Assembly (NCBI RefSeq): GCF_027941775.1
Contig: NZ_CP115917.1
Location: forward strand, 1,749,001 to 1,813,000
Length of the DNA stretch: 64,000 bases
Direction: 5' to 3'
From: Tenacibaculum pacificus
GTDB taxonomy: Bacteria; Bacteroidota; Bacteroidia; Flavobacteriales; Flavobacteriaceae
This document shows, in pieces, positions 33,080 through 41,995 of this stretch (position 1 is the first letter of the stretch; the number at the start of each line of letters is the position of its first letter). The notes below the pieces were generated by a model. That model was not told where the DNA came from. It was given only the letters and a program-made list of their open reading frames with translations, and did no database searches. The translations under genes and the position numbers were made by a program.

Positions 33080-33212
33080 TTGCAACAACATATATAATTT
33101 ATTGCTAGTGCTAACCTACTTACGAAAATCCTTAGGGGATTTTCTATTCCGTTTTTATTTAATATATTTAGAACTTGAAATACGCAACAAACCATATATA
33201 AAACCGTTATGT
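33080..33212 (+). repeat. attC-like site 3 (ATATAT subtype)
   Basis: TACTTGCAAC mirrors the cassette 3 start GTTGCAAGTA. The boxes CATATAT and ATATATA pair; the central hairpin is GAAAATCCTTAGGGGATTTTC-like. Confidence 0.88.
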
Positions 33213-33624
33213 TTAACGGCGGAATTTCCTCAGAAATTCCTAATGAGTATTTTATGAGTTCTAAAAAATAAATTGACATAATTATACGCTGAAAAAAAAG
33301 ACTCAAACAGCTAAAAATGAAAACAACTTCTCCCCGATTTTAAGAAAAAATTGAAACTAGAAAAGTAATTTAAGACAATTTAGAAATAAAATGAAAAATT
33401 CAAGAATCATTTAAAACTGAATGTAGAAACGTGAAAATATCTCTGGAGAAAAAAGGTTTTAGCAAAACAGCGCGAACATCAAGCTGAAAAGTAAAACGGA
33501 AAATTTAAGTACTAGAACTGGAAAAATTAATTAAGAAAAATTAAAAGACGAAAATTGAGCTTTAAAACGTGAAAAATAGAATAAAATTTAAGTAGAATGA
33601 TTATTTAGAACTCAAAACCGATAA
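33213..33624. other. Cassette 4: non-coding, family B
   Basis: It starts GTTATGTTTAACGGCGG and contains the shared leader GGAATTTCCTCAGAAATTCC, a small hairpin. A 20-codon ORF (MFNGGIS...MSSKK) begins at the ATG inside the core site (33209). Near-identical copies: cassettes 15 and 29. Confidence 0.75.
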
Positions 33625-33759
33625 ACATAACATCGTATATAATTTATTGCTAGTTTTTAAATATTTATGAAAAGCTTTTTTTAGAATTTTATATTTCGAT
33701 TTTATTAACTAAATTAGTTGCTCGAAATACGCAACAAATCATATACAAAAACGTTGGCA
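33625..33759 (+). repeat. attC-like site 4
   Basis: TAAACATAAC mirrors the cassette 4 start GTTATGTTTA (10 of 10). Boxes GTATAT/ATATAC. The central arm is the divergent TTTTTAAATATTTATGAAAAG type, shared only with sites after families B and F. Confidence 0.9.
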
Positions 33760-33778
33760 AACATTAAGAACCGAAAAA

Positions 33779-34372
33779 ATGGGACTAGATTCTGTTGAAT
33801 TAGTAATGACAATTGAAAATAAATTTGGAATAGAAATTCCAAATGATGAATGTGAAGAAATTCATAAAGTTCAGGAATTTGCTGACTCTGTTTTTGAAAA
33901 GATTAAAATTAATCCAAATGAAAAATGTTTATCTCAAATCATTTTCTATCGTATTCGAAAAACATTAGAACAATTTGGAAATGAAAAACAAATTATTACT
34001 CCAAATTCAATAATATCTGAATTTTTGAAAGGAATAAATTTGGATAGTGACTGGAAAAATTTTGAAAATAAAATAGGACTAAAACTACCCGAACTTGTTG
34101 ACTTAGACTACGACAAAAACTTAAATAAAGAAGTTAAATTTTTAGGTTTTAAAATTTTTGATAGAACTGAGCCAGTTGCAGAAAATACAATAAGAAAACT
34201 AACAGATTGGATAATCTCAATAAATCACGAAGAATTAATAAAAATTGAGAATATTTCAAGCAAATATGAGGTTGAAAGAATAATATGTGGAATAATTGAA
34301 GATAGAATTGGAGTTCCTGTTAGTGAAATTGAATTACATCATTCAATTACAAATGATTTAGGAGTTGATTAA
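33779..34372 (+). CDS. Cassette 5: acyl-carrier-like protein
   Basis: A 197-residue protein that opens directly at the phosphopantetheine-site region of an acyl carrier fold (MGLDSVELVMTIENKFGIEI, serine at residue 5) and ends in the first half of a second ACP-like domain (IIEDRIGVPVSEIELHHSIT then DLGVD-stop). The middle (FYRIRKTLEQFG, DWKNFENKIGLKLPEL) fits a group of longer ACP-like proteins I recall from Bacteroidota and Planctomycetes. The arrangement looks permuted or cut at both ends. Whether it is modified by a transferase is unknown. Confidence 0.6.
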   Translation: MGLDSVELVMTIENKFGIEIPNDECEEIHKVQEFADSVFEKIKINPNEKCLSQIIFYRIRKTLEQFGNEKQIITPNSIISEFLKGINLDSDWKNFENKIGLKLPELVDLDYDKNLNKEVKFLGFKIFDRTEPVAENTIRKLTDWIISINHEELIKIENISSKYEVERIICGIIEDRIGVPVSEIELHHSITNDLGVD

Positions 34373-34383
34373 AATAAACGATT

Positions 34384-34519
34384 TGCCAACAATGTGTATA
34401 CTTAATTGCTTAACAGTTTTTTCCTTTGGAAAAAACTCGCATACAGCCAATTTTGATGTTTTTTTGCTTACTTTTAATATAACAAAACGCAACTAAGCAT
34501 AAGCACTAAACCGTTGGCA
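34384..34519 (+). repeat. attC-like site 5 (divergent)
   Basis: TTTGCCAAC mirrors the cassette 5 start GTTGGCAAA. The inner sequence differs from most sites, but ACTTAATTGC still pairs with GCAACTAAG. Confidence 0.82.
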
Positions 34520-34564
34520 ATAATAAAAAACCACAAAAAACACCAAATCGGGAACTTTTTTTAT

Positions 34565-34572
34565 TATATTTG
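34565..34572 (+). promoter_or_regulatory. TAnnTTTG -7 box for higBA
   Basis: TATATTTG lies 20 bases before the higB GTG start, so the toxin-antitoxin cassette has its own promoter, as is usual for such cassettes. Confidence 0.5.
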
Positions 34573-34592
34573 CATTGTCAAAAAATAAAACT

Positions 34593-34886
34593 GTGAGAAT
34601 AATATCAAGAAGAACACTACGAGAATTTTGGGAAAAACACGCTGATAGTGAACAACAATTAAAAGCTTGGTATCGTGAAACAGAAAAAGCAAATTGGAAA
34701 AATATAAATGAATTAAAAATTGAATATCCTAGCGCTAGTGTTTTAAAAGACAATAGAATAGTTTTCAATATTAAAGGAAATAATTATAGACTCATTGTTA
34801 AAATGAATTTTGAATTTCAAGTATCTTGGATTCTATTTATTGGAACTCATGCAGAATATGATAAGATTAATGCTAACAAATTATAA
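34593..34886 (+). CDS. higB: Cassette 6: HigB-type mRNA interferase toxin
   Basis: A 98-residue RelE/HigB-superfamily toxin that cuts mRNA on the ribosome. The N-terminus (M)RIISRRTLREFWEKHAD, then LKAWYRETEKANW and DNRIVFNIKGNNYRLIVKM, ending WILFIGTHAEYDKIN, is a textbook HigB. I use the GTG at 34593, which gives the family start; a TTG at 34575 would add six residues. The antitoxin gene follows 2 bases later, toxin first, as in higBA. Confidence 0.92.
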   Translation: MRIISRRTLREFWEKHADSEQQLKAWYRETEKANWKNINELKIEYPSASVLKDNRIVFNIKGNNYRLIVKMNFEFQVSWILFIGTHAEYDKINANKL

Positions 34887-34888
34887 TT

Positions 34889-35254
34889 ATGCAAATTAAA
34901 CCTATAAAAAACGAAACAGATTACCAGGAAGCTCTTAATAGACTTGAATTAATTTTTGAAGCAACAAAAGGAACAAAAAAAGGAGATGAACTTGAAATAC
35001 TTACTATTCTAATTGACAAATATGAAAATGAAAATTTTCCAATTGGAATGCCTGATCCTATTGAAGCTATTAAATTCAGAATGGAACAAATGGGAATGAA
35101 ACAAAAAGATCTTGCTGAACTTGTTGGTTTTAAAAGTAGAGTAAGTGAAATTTTAAATAAAAAACGAAAACTAACTTTAAAAATGATTAGGAAAATTAGT
35201 GATTCGTTACATATACCTACTGATGTCTTAATACAAGAATATATTGTAGAATAA
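34889..35254 (+). CDS. higA: Cassette 6: HigA antitoxin, XRE family
   Basis: A 121-residue antitoxin. The C-terminal helix-turn-helix is clear (FRMEQMGMKQKDLAELVGFK, then SRVSEILNKKRKLTLKMIRK). The N-terminal part (PIKNETDYQEALNRLELIFE) is the toxin-binding region. It neutralises HigB and represses its own operon (family knowledge). Antitoxin loss would be costly, which helps to hold an array of cassettes (inference). Confidence 0.92.
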   Translation: MQIKPIKNETDYQEALNRLELIFEATKGTKKGDELEILTILIDKYENENFPIGMPDPIEAIKFRMEQMGMKQKDLAELVGFKSRVSEILNKKRKLTLKMIRKISDSLHIPTDVLIQEYIVE

Positions 35255-35264
35255 AAATTACTAT

Positions 35265-35395
35265 TGCCAACAGCGTATATAATTTATTGCTAGTACTCGC
35301 CTACTTACGAAAATCCTTAGGGATTTTCTATTCCGCTTTTATTTACTAAATTAGTTGCTCGAAATACGCAACAAACCATATACAAACCGTTACCA
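35265..35395 (+). repeat. attC-like site 6
   Basis: TATTGCCAAC mirrors the cassette 6 start GTTGGCAATA. Boxes GTATAT/ATATAC. Confidence 0.9.
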
Positions 35396-35415
35396 TACAT
35401 TAAAAACCAAGCCTT

Positions 35416-35676
35416 ATGGAGGAATTTGAAAAAAAATATAAATATCTCAATTATGATAAATTTATGAATGAGATTACAATTAATTATAAAAATTCTTCTA
35501 AAGAAAGATTATTTGACAAAATACTAACACCAGCAAATTTTGAAAATATAGATTTTGAACAATTAATTAAAATGAAATCCTTATTGAAGACCTTTAATCC
35601 TAATGATGAAAAAGTTAAATTATTACTCAAAACTCGGCTCGAATTAGTACAAAAAGCTCTTAATGCTTTAAAATAA
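35416..35676 (+). CDS. Cassette 7: small protein of unknown function
   Basis: An 86-residue, hydrophilic, helical protein (MEEFEKKYKYLNYDKFMNE). It starts about 27 bases after the core site. No family recognised. It shares its cassette with a frameshifted membrane-anchored gene, so the two may work together. Confidence 0.6.
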   Translation: MEEFEKKYKYLNYDKFMNEITINYKNSSKERLFDKILTPANFENIDFEQLIKMKSLLKTFNPNDEKVKLLLKTRLELVQKALNALK

Positions 35677-35726
35677 GAAAATTATATTCGATAAATTTAG
35701 GAATTTATTTAAGAAATTAAACTGAA

Positions 35727-35988
35727 ATGAATGAAGAAGAAAAGATAATATTAATTGATAAAGTTTTACAAGGCTTTAAAAAAAATATTAAATACTGTTC
35801 CTGAATTAATCGATGGATTTCAAAAATATCCAAGCTATAAATCTGAAAAACTTGAATTCGATAAAAAAATAAGGAATCTTGAAAGTCAATTAAAAGTTAC
35901 GAATTTAGTAAAGAACTATTGGTGGATTATAATTACTGCAGTCGGAATTGGCTTTTCGATTTCTGAAATAATAAAAAACGTATGGTAA
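35727..35988 (+). pseudogene. Cassette 7: small membrane-anchored protein, frameshifted
   Basis: The ATG at 35727 gives MNEEEKIILIDKVLQGFKK, then a stop after a shift in the A8 run near 35778. Removing one A restores a protein of about 87 residues that continues KILNTVPELIDGFQKYP and ends with a transmembrane helix (YWWIIITAVGIGFSISEII). The stop codon lies inside the R''-type box (TATGGTAAC). Alternatively the second part starts at the TTG 35755. Confidence 0.6.
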
Positions 35989-36115
35989 CACCGTATATAA
36001 TTTATTGCTAGTGCTAACCTACTTACGAAAATCCTTAGGGGATTTTCTATTCCGCTTTTATTTACTAAATTAGTTGCTTGAAACACGCAACAAACCATAT
36101 ACAACAACGTTGTAA
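35983..36115 (+). repeat. attC-like site 7
   Basis: GTATGGTAAC mirrors the cassette 7 start GTTACCATAC. Boxes GTATAT/ATATAC. Confidence 0.9.
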
Positions 36116-36145
36116 CACATTAAAATTCCCGTTAACAAGAATAGA

Positions 36146-36742
36146 ATGAAAGTTGAATGTAATTTATTTGAACCTTTTATAAAAGAAGTATTATCTTATT
36201 ATCCATTGCCAAACGAGGTATTAGATAAATTTATTGAAATTCTTCAAGTAAAACACATAAAAAAAGGAGAATACTTGTTAAAACAAAATATAGTACCTAC
36301 TTCATATGCCTACATTATAAATGGATTATTTTCATATTTTCACACCTATGAAAATGGAGATGAAGTAATCAAAAAATTCTTTGCAGAGAATAGTTTCATT
36401 GCCTCGACAGCAGCGTTAATAGAACAAAAACCAAGTCTTTTTTCAATTCAAGCTTTAGAAAATTCTAAAATTCTAGTATATAAAAGAAAAAAATATAAGG
36501 ACTTAATAATTCAACACCCAGAACTAGCTATTTTTCAGATAAACTATTTAGAAAAAAACTGGGTTATTGCTAAAGAACCTTTGGAAATCAATTTAAAACA
36601 TATTTCAGCAAAAATGAGATATAAAACCTTCAGCGAAGAAAATAGACATCTACAAAACAGACTAAAACAACATCAAATAGCTTCCTATTTAGGAATTACC
36701 CCAACACAATTAAGTCGAATTAAGAAAAACTTACTCTTATAG
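36146..36742 (+). CDS. Cassette 8: Crp/Fnr-family transcriptional regulator
   Basis: A 198-residue Crp-type regulator. Residues about 20-130 form the cyclic-nucleotide-binding-type beta roll (HIKKGEYLLKQNIVPTSYAY, GDEVIKKFFAENSFI), and the C-terminus is a short helix-turn-helix (RLKQHQIASYLGITPTQLSR). The ligand is unknown, as for most Bacteroidota members. It precedes an esterase and a transporter in the same cassette and may control them. Confidence 0.88.
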   Translation: MKVECNLFEPFIKEVLSYYPLPNEVLDKFIEILQVKHIKKGEYLLKQNIVPTSYAYIINGLFSYFHTYENGDEVIKKFFAENSFIASTAALIEQKPSLFSIQALENSKILVYKRKKYKDLIIQHPELAIFQINYLEKNWVIAKEPLEINLKHISAKMRYKTFSEENRHLQNRLKQHQIASYLGITPTQLSRIKKNLLL

Positions 36743-36788
36743 TTCTATTTTCTCAACATATGTATATGTTTTTGGAATAAAGACAATA

Positions 36789-36796
36789 TAACTTTG
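36789..36796 (+). promoter_or_regulatory. TAnnTTTG -7 box for esterase-transporter pair
   Basis: TAACTTTG, with TTTTGG about 19 bases upstream as a -33-like box, gives the esterase/EamA genes their own promoter inside cassette 8. Confidence 0.5.
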
Positions 36797-36822
36797 CCGA
36801 AATAAACATAAACACATACAAA

Positions 36823-37623
36823 ATGAGAAAATCATTATTGCTTTTAACTACAATAATATTTATAAATAATCCCGTTTTTTCACAGAAAGTAGACACTTTA
36901 AACGTCTTTAGTCTTTCAATGCAAAAAAATATTAAAACGTTAATAATAAGTCCAAAACATACTATAAAAAGAGATATTCCTAGTGTATATATTCTTCACG
37001 GTTATAGTGGAAATCCTGAAAGAACATTAAAAAAAGATATTCCTTCACTTCTTCGTTTGAGCCAAGAAATGCAAACTTTGTTTATTTTACCTGACGGAAA
37101 TTATGACAGTTGGTATATTGATAGCAAGCAAAACAATTCTAAATATGAAACGTTTATAGCAAATGAACTGGTTGATTATATCGATAAAAACTATAAGACA
37201 GACCTTTCAAAAACTGCCATAATGGGGTGGAGTATGGGCGGTCACGGTGCTTTATACATCGGTGCGAGACATCAAAATATTTTTGAATCTATTGGAAGTA
37301 TTTGTGGTGCCTTAGACTTTACAGCTTATGGAACGGATTATGGCATTCCCAAATTACTAGGTAAAAATAAGGAGTCTTGGATAAATTACACAGCAAACTC
37401 TCAAATTAAACGCTTAAAAGAATCAAAACAAAAACTAATAATTAGCTGTGGAATAAACGATCCTTTTATAAAACAAAATAGAGATTTACATCAAAAACTT
37501 ATTACTTTAAATATACCACATATTTATGAAGAGAGCTCTGGCGAACACAATGCTGCATATTGGTCTAAAGCTGCTAATACACAGCTCTTTCATATAAATA
37601 ACTACTTCAATGGAAAAGAGTAA
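36823..37623 (+). CDS. Cassette 8: secreted alpha/beta-hydrolase esterase
   Basis: A 266-residue exported esterase of the FrmB/esterase D-like group. The signal peptide ends VFSQ. Catalytic residues: S137 in GWSMGGHG, the Asp in ISCGINDPF, and the His in SGEHNAAYW; the oxyanion loop is YILHGYSGN. It overlaps the next gene by 14 bases. The natural ester is unknown. Confidence 0.85.
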   Translation: MRKSLLLLTTIIFINNPVFSQKVDTLNVFSLSMQKNIKTLIISPKHTIKRDIPSVYILHGYSGNPERTLKKDIPSLLRLSQEMQTLFILPDGNYDSWYIDSKQNNSKYETFIANELVDYIDKNYKTDLSKTAIMGWSMGGHGALYIGARHQNIFESIGSICGALDFTAYGTDYGIPKLLGKNKESWINYTANSQIKRLKESKQKLIISCGINDPFIKQNRDLHQKLITLNIPHIYEESSGEHNAAYWSKAANTQLFHINNYFNGKE

Positions 37624-38500
37624 AATAAAAGGAATTTTATTTGTTATTATTGGTGCAGCTAGCTATGGCATTTTGGCTACAATAATAAAATTAGCAAATA
37701 ACAGTGGTTTTGGTACTGCCAGTCTTACATTTTTACAATACCTATTTGGAGTTTTATTTTTAATTATAGCTTCGTTTTTTCTGTCTAAAAGGGCAAAAGA
37801 AATCCAGATAAAAGAACATAATTCAAAATACCCAAAATTAAAATTAGTATTATTTGGAACAAGTTTGGGGCTTACTAGTAGTTTCTATTATTTATGCATT
37901 CAATATATTCCTGTATCGGTTGGTATTATTCTTTTAATGCAAACAGTTTGGATGGGTATAATATTAGAGTATTTTTTAGATAGAAGTCGGTTTACTAAAC
38001 GAAAATTAATAGGAGCTATAATAGTATTATTAGGTACATTACTAGCTTCACGGATTTTTGAAAATGATTTTAATTTTAGTCTAATTGGTTTCTTATTTGG
38101 TTTTTTAGCTGCAGTATTTTATACAATTGCATTGTATGCGACGAGTAAAGTGTCATTGCAATTGCCTAACATCATTAGAAGTAAATATCTCGTTCTTGGT
38201 GGATTTCTGGCTATTTTGATGTTTTGGAATATTCAAATAATTGAAGAAACAAATTCAATAGATTTACTAAAATGGGGAATGATTTTAGGGTTGTTTGGTA
38301 CAGTATTACCACCTATTCTATTTAATAAGGGAGTACCAATAATTGGGACTGGTTTAAGCAGTATTATTGCAACATTAGAAATTCCTGTCTCTATTTTCAG
38401 TGCTTATTTATTGCTGAACGAACAAATTGGAGTTATACAACTTATTGGAATTTTTATAATTCTTATAACAATAGCGATAATAAATTTTAAAAAAAAATAG
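37610..38500 (+). CDS. Cassette 8: EamA/DMT-family transporter
   Basis: A 296-residue inner-membrane protein with about ten hydrophobic helices in two EamA halves (IKGILFVIIGAASYGILATI at the start, LIGFLFGFLAAVFYTIALYA in the middle), typical of drug/metabolite exporters. It overlaps the esterase gene, so translation is probably coupled. It could export a substrate released or modified by the esterase (inference). Confidence 0.87.
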   Translation: MEKSKIKGILFVIIGAASYGILATIIKLANNSGFGTASLTFLQYLFGVLFLIIASFFLSKRAKEIQIKEHNSKYPKLKLVLFGTSLGLTSSFYYLCIQYIPVSVGIILLMQTVWMGIILEYFLDRSRFTKRKLIGAIIVLLGTLLASRIFENDFNFSLIGFLFGFLAAVFYTIALYATSKVSLQLPNIIRSKYLVLGGFLAILMFWNIQIIEETNSIDLLKWGMILGLFGTVLPPILFNKGVPIIGTGLSSIIATLEIPVSIFSAYLLLNEQIGVIQLIGIFIILITIAIINFKKK

Positions 38501-38550
38501 CTGTTACATCAAAACATATTAAACTTGATTAAGTTTCAAACAATAACGTG

Positions 38551-38682
38551 TTACAACACCGTATAAAATTAATTGCTGGTTTTAGCCTATTTACGAAAGT
38601 CCTCGCGGACTTTCTATTTGTGATTTATTTGCTAACTTTAGTGCTTGAAACACGCAACTAATCTTATACAAACACGTTGGCT
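38551..38682 (+). repeat. attC-like site 8 (GTATAA subtype)
   Basis: GTGTTACAAC mirrors the cassette 8 start GTTGTAACAC, 2.4 kb upstream. Boxes GTATAA/TTATAC and TTAATTGC/GCAACTAA are both compensated changes. Confidence 0.9.
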
Positions 38683-38723
38683 ATAATTTAAAACCGAAAA
38701 CTTAATACAGAAAATTACCTTAG

Positions 38724-39470
38724 ATGAATAAACACAATACTTATATTTTCTGTGATGAAACAAAATTTTATTTGAATAATAATGACTCTGAAGAATCAAT
38801 TTATTATTTAGGAATTGCTATTGAAAAAAATCAATATTTAAAGTTAAAAGACAGATTAAAAGAAATTCTTGAAAATAGAAGAATAAAAGCAAAAACTCTT
38901 CATTCAACAAGCATTTTCAGAAAAAAAAGACCTCGAATTGAATTAATGGAAGATTTAACCAATTTGATTATAGATAATAATCTTAAATGTTTCTGTCATA
39001 AATATGAAAAAAATGAATTGTTTGAAAAAGCAAAATTATTAGGGAAATTTAATAGCTCTATTATAAATTTTAATAAAGTTGAATTTCAAGCTCTTTTCTT
39101 TTTTATGACAAATCTTAACACATATATTAGAGATTTTAAACCAAATTTATTAGAAAAAGAAATAGGAATGTTTTTTGACAGGAATGTTTATGGAGTAAAC
39201 GAAACTGAAAGCTTTGTATTTCCAAATGACAATTTTATAATATCTGATATGACTTTCTGTGAAAAATCGGAAATTGATTTACTTTTTCTACCAGATTTTA
39301 TTGGATTTATATTGAAAAAAACAATTGAGAATACAAATTCAGAAAATGTAGGAAATGAAGTAAATGAAAACGCTAATAAGAATTATATAAAACTTAAATC
39401 ATCTGGAAATTTAAATTTTGTTAATATAAAAAATGAAATAATTGAAAAAACTATAAATAAACTGAAATAA
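38724..39470 (+). CDS. Cassette 9: DUF3800-like protein
   Basis: A 248-residue protein. The early acidic motif (YIFCDETKFYLNNND), the HST motif (KTLHSTSIF), the FFDRNVYG strand and the late acidic LPDFIGFIL follow the layout of DUF3800, an RNase-H-fold family common in mobile and defence-associated regions. The match is by eye. It occupies the whole cassette. Confidence 0.55.
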   Translation: MNKHNTYIFCDETKFYLNNNDSEESIYYLGIAIEKNQYLKLKDRLKEILENRRIKAKTLHSTSIFRKKRPRIELMEDLTNLIIDNNLKCFCHKYEKNELFEKAKLLGKFNSSIINFNKVEFQALFFFMTNLNTYIRDFKPNLLEKEIGMFFDRNVYGVNETESFVFPNDNFIISDMTFCEKSEIDLLFLPDFIGFILKKTIENTNSENVGNEVNENANKNYIKLKSSGNLNFVNIKNEIIEKTINKLK

Positions 39471-39477
39471 AAACTAT

Positions 39478-39610
39478 AGCCAACACCGTATATAATTTAT
39501 TACTAGTACTTGCCTACTTACGAAAATCCTTAGGGGATTTTCTATCCCGTTTTTATTTACTAAATTAGTTGCTCGAAATACGCAACAAATAATATACAAA
39601 AACGTTGGGT
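39478..39610 (+). repeat. attC-like site 9
   Basis: TATAGCCAAC mirrors the cassette 9 start GTTGGCTATA. Boxes GTATAT/ATATAC. Confidence 0.9.
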
Positions 39611-40096
39611 TTCATTAGCGGAAATCGTTAAAATTTGAAAATTTAGTTTTTAAATAAAATTTAAAAATAGCAGAGAAAATATTTAGAAAAAGCTCCTGTA
39701 ATTACCTCAGGAAATCACACAAAAAATCATTTTGAAAATTATAGTTTTTTAAGAATGTTTTTTACATTTTGAAAAATTCTAATTGAAAATTGTTGTGTGA
39801 AAATAGAAATATAAAATGAGAGAATTTTAAAATCAAATTTTACATTTTCTATATTTTGAAAAATTATAGTTCAAAACTGTTGTGTGAAAATAGAAACGTG
39901 AAATGAAAGAGTTTTAAAATCAAATTTTACATTTTCTACATTTTGAAAAATTTTAGAAAATATGAAAAATAGAAATTGAAGCTCAAAGCGTGAAAATTAA
40001 AACCGTAGAATTAAAAACTTTGAGAAAAATAATTACTGTAAAATATGAGAATTTAAAAAATAGGTAGAAAAAAAATACAAAAAATATAAAACGAAA
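39611..40096. other. Cassette 10: non-coding, family C
   Basis: It starts GTTGGGTTTCATTAGCGG; no ORF. It has repeated segments with TTTTGAAAAATTCTAATTG and TTGTTGTGTGAAAATAG. Apparently identical to cassette 37, 20 kb away; related to cassettes 14 and 40. Confidence 0.75.
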
Positions 40097-40228
40097 ACCC
40101 AACAGCGTGCATAGTTCATTGCTTGTTGATTTTCTTGCAGAAAATCCTCGCGCACGTTGAAGTTTTAGTTTTTTAAACTATATTAGTGCTGTAATTCCGC
40201 AACGAAACCATGCACAAATACGTTGCAA
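40097..40228 (+). repeat. attC-like site 10 (GTGCAT subtype)
   Basis: AAACCCAAC mirrors the cassette 10 start GTTGGGTTT. Boxes GTGCAT/ATGCAC. Confidence 0.9.
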
Positions 40229-40591
40229 GTAATGGCGGAATTTCCTCAGAAACTCCTAATTAGTGATTTATCTTTTCTAGAAATTAATATTGAATAATAT
40301 TGCGCTGGAAAAATTGAAAATGACTTCTACTCTATTTTTAGAAAGTTAATCCTAAAAAAGAGAAAAAAACAGAATTGAACTCTGAAAAATGAAGCATGAA
40401 TAAATAGGCTGAAATTAATTAAGGCGGAGTTTTAAGCTGAAACGTGAAAAAAGGCAGAATTTAACGCTGAAAATAAATCATGAATAAATAGGCGCAAATT
40501 AATTAAGGTGGAGTTTTAAGCTGAAACGTGAAAGAAAAAAAAATAAAACGGAAAAATTAAGAAATAAGAAATATAGTTAGAAAATCACTAC
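40229..40591. other. Cassette 11: non-coding, family A
   Basis: Same layout as cassette 3. The 21-codon ORF is kept with one F-to-L change. Confidence 0.75.
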
Positions 40592-40724
40592 TTGCAACAC
40601 CATATATAATTTATTGCTTGTGATTAACTACTTACGAAAATCCTTGGCGGATTTTCTATTCCGTTTTTATTTACTAAATTAGTTGCTCGAAAAACGCAAC
40701 AAACCATATATAAAAACGTTGCCA
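40592..40724 (+). repeat. attC-like site 11 (ATATAT subtype)
   Basis: TACTTGCAAC mirrors the cassette 11 start GTTGCAAGTA. Confidence 0.88.
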
Positions 40725-41315
40725 AAAACTCGGAAAAATAAAATACTGAAAACCATTTTTACTAAATAAAAACGTAGAATTAAAGTTTTACTAAAATTGA
40801 ATAATTTAGAATTTTATAAAAACTGAAAATAAATATTACGGAATTTAAAACGCAGAATTAAAATATTGCTCAAATTGAATAATTTAGAAAATATTGAAAA
40901 TTTAGAGTTTTTTTAAAAGCTGAAAATAAATATCGCAGAATTGAAAATACAGAATTAAAATTTTGCTCAAATTCAATAATTAGAAAACATTGAAAATTTA
41001 GAGTTTTTTAAAAGCTGAAAATAAATATCGCGGAATTGAAAACGCAGAATTAAAATTTTGCTCAAATTCAATAATTTAGAAAACATTGAAAATTTAGAGT
41101 TTTTTTAAAAAGCTGAAAATAAATATCGCGGAATTGAAAACGCAGAATTAAAATTTTGCTCAAATTCAATAATTTAGAAAACATTGAAAATTTAGAGTTT
41201 TTTTAAAAAGCTGAAAATAAATATCGCGGAATTTAAAATGCAGAATTAAAGTTTTACTCGAATTCAATAATTTAGAAAATATTGAAAGTCTAGAATTTAA
41301 ACAAAAAATCGCATT
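40725..41315. other. Cassette 12: non-coding, family D, five tandem units of about 97 bp
   Basis: Units carry GCTGAAAATAAATATCGCGG and TTGCTCAAATTCAATAATTT, starting near 40819, 40927, 41021, 41117 and 41215. No ORF. Confidence 0.78.
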
Positions 41316-41447
41316 TGGCAACACCGTGCATAGTTCATTGCTTGTTCATTTTCCTTCGGAAAATTCTCGCGCACGTCGAAGTTTGAGATTTTTAAACTAT
41401 ATTAGTACTATAATTCCGCAACGAAACCATGCACAAATACGTTGCCT
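41316..41447 (+). repeat. attC-like site 12 (GTGCAT subtype)
   Basis: TTTGGCAAC mirrors the cassette 12 start GTTGCCAAA. Boxes GTGCAT/ATGCAC. Confidence 0.88.
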
Positions 41448-41863
41448 ACTATAGCGGAAAACACTCAGACGCAATCAATTCGGAATAAAAAATTGAGTTT
41501 ATATAAAATAGACTTAAAATAACTCAGAGTTTTCACTCAATCGTGGAAAAAATTACAACAGAATTTCAACAAATTTTGAAAATAAAATTACACCCTAAAA
41601 TAATTTTCCTGAATTACTCAATCAGCCAAAAAAAATTACAAGAAAAATTGAGTGATTTTTCGAAATTAAATAACTTTTGAAAAATAGAATTGTACCCTAA
41701 AGACTTTCAGGAATTGCTCACTCAAGCGCGAAAAAAATATAATGGAATTTTAGAAAGTTTATGTAATCAAATCCTAGACTAAAAAAAATTAGACTTGCTA
41801 AATCTAACTGAATTTAAAAACAAACTGAATTAAAATTTACTTAAAAAATGAAAAAACTACAGT
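41448..41863. other. Cassette 13: non-coding, family E
   Basis: It starts GTTGCCTACTATAGCGG. No ORF of note; several ACCCTAAA and AATTACTCA motifs recur. Cassette 17 differs at only about two positions. Confidence 0.75.
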
Positions 41864-41995
41864 AGGCAACAACGTATATAATTCATTGCTTAATGATTTT
41901 CCTGCGGAAAATCCTTGCACACGTAAATGTTTGAGTTTTTTAAACTATATTAGTGCTATGATTTCGCAACGAAATCATATACAAGAACGTTGGGT
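41864..41995 (+). repeat. attC-like site 13
   Basis: AGTAGGCAAC mirrors the cassette 13 start GTTGCCTACT. Boxes GTATAT/ATATAC; central hairpin TTTTCCTGCGGAAAA. Confidence 0.9.
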
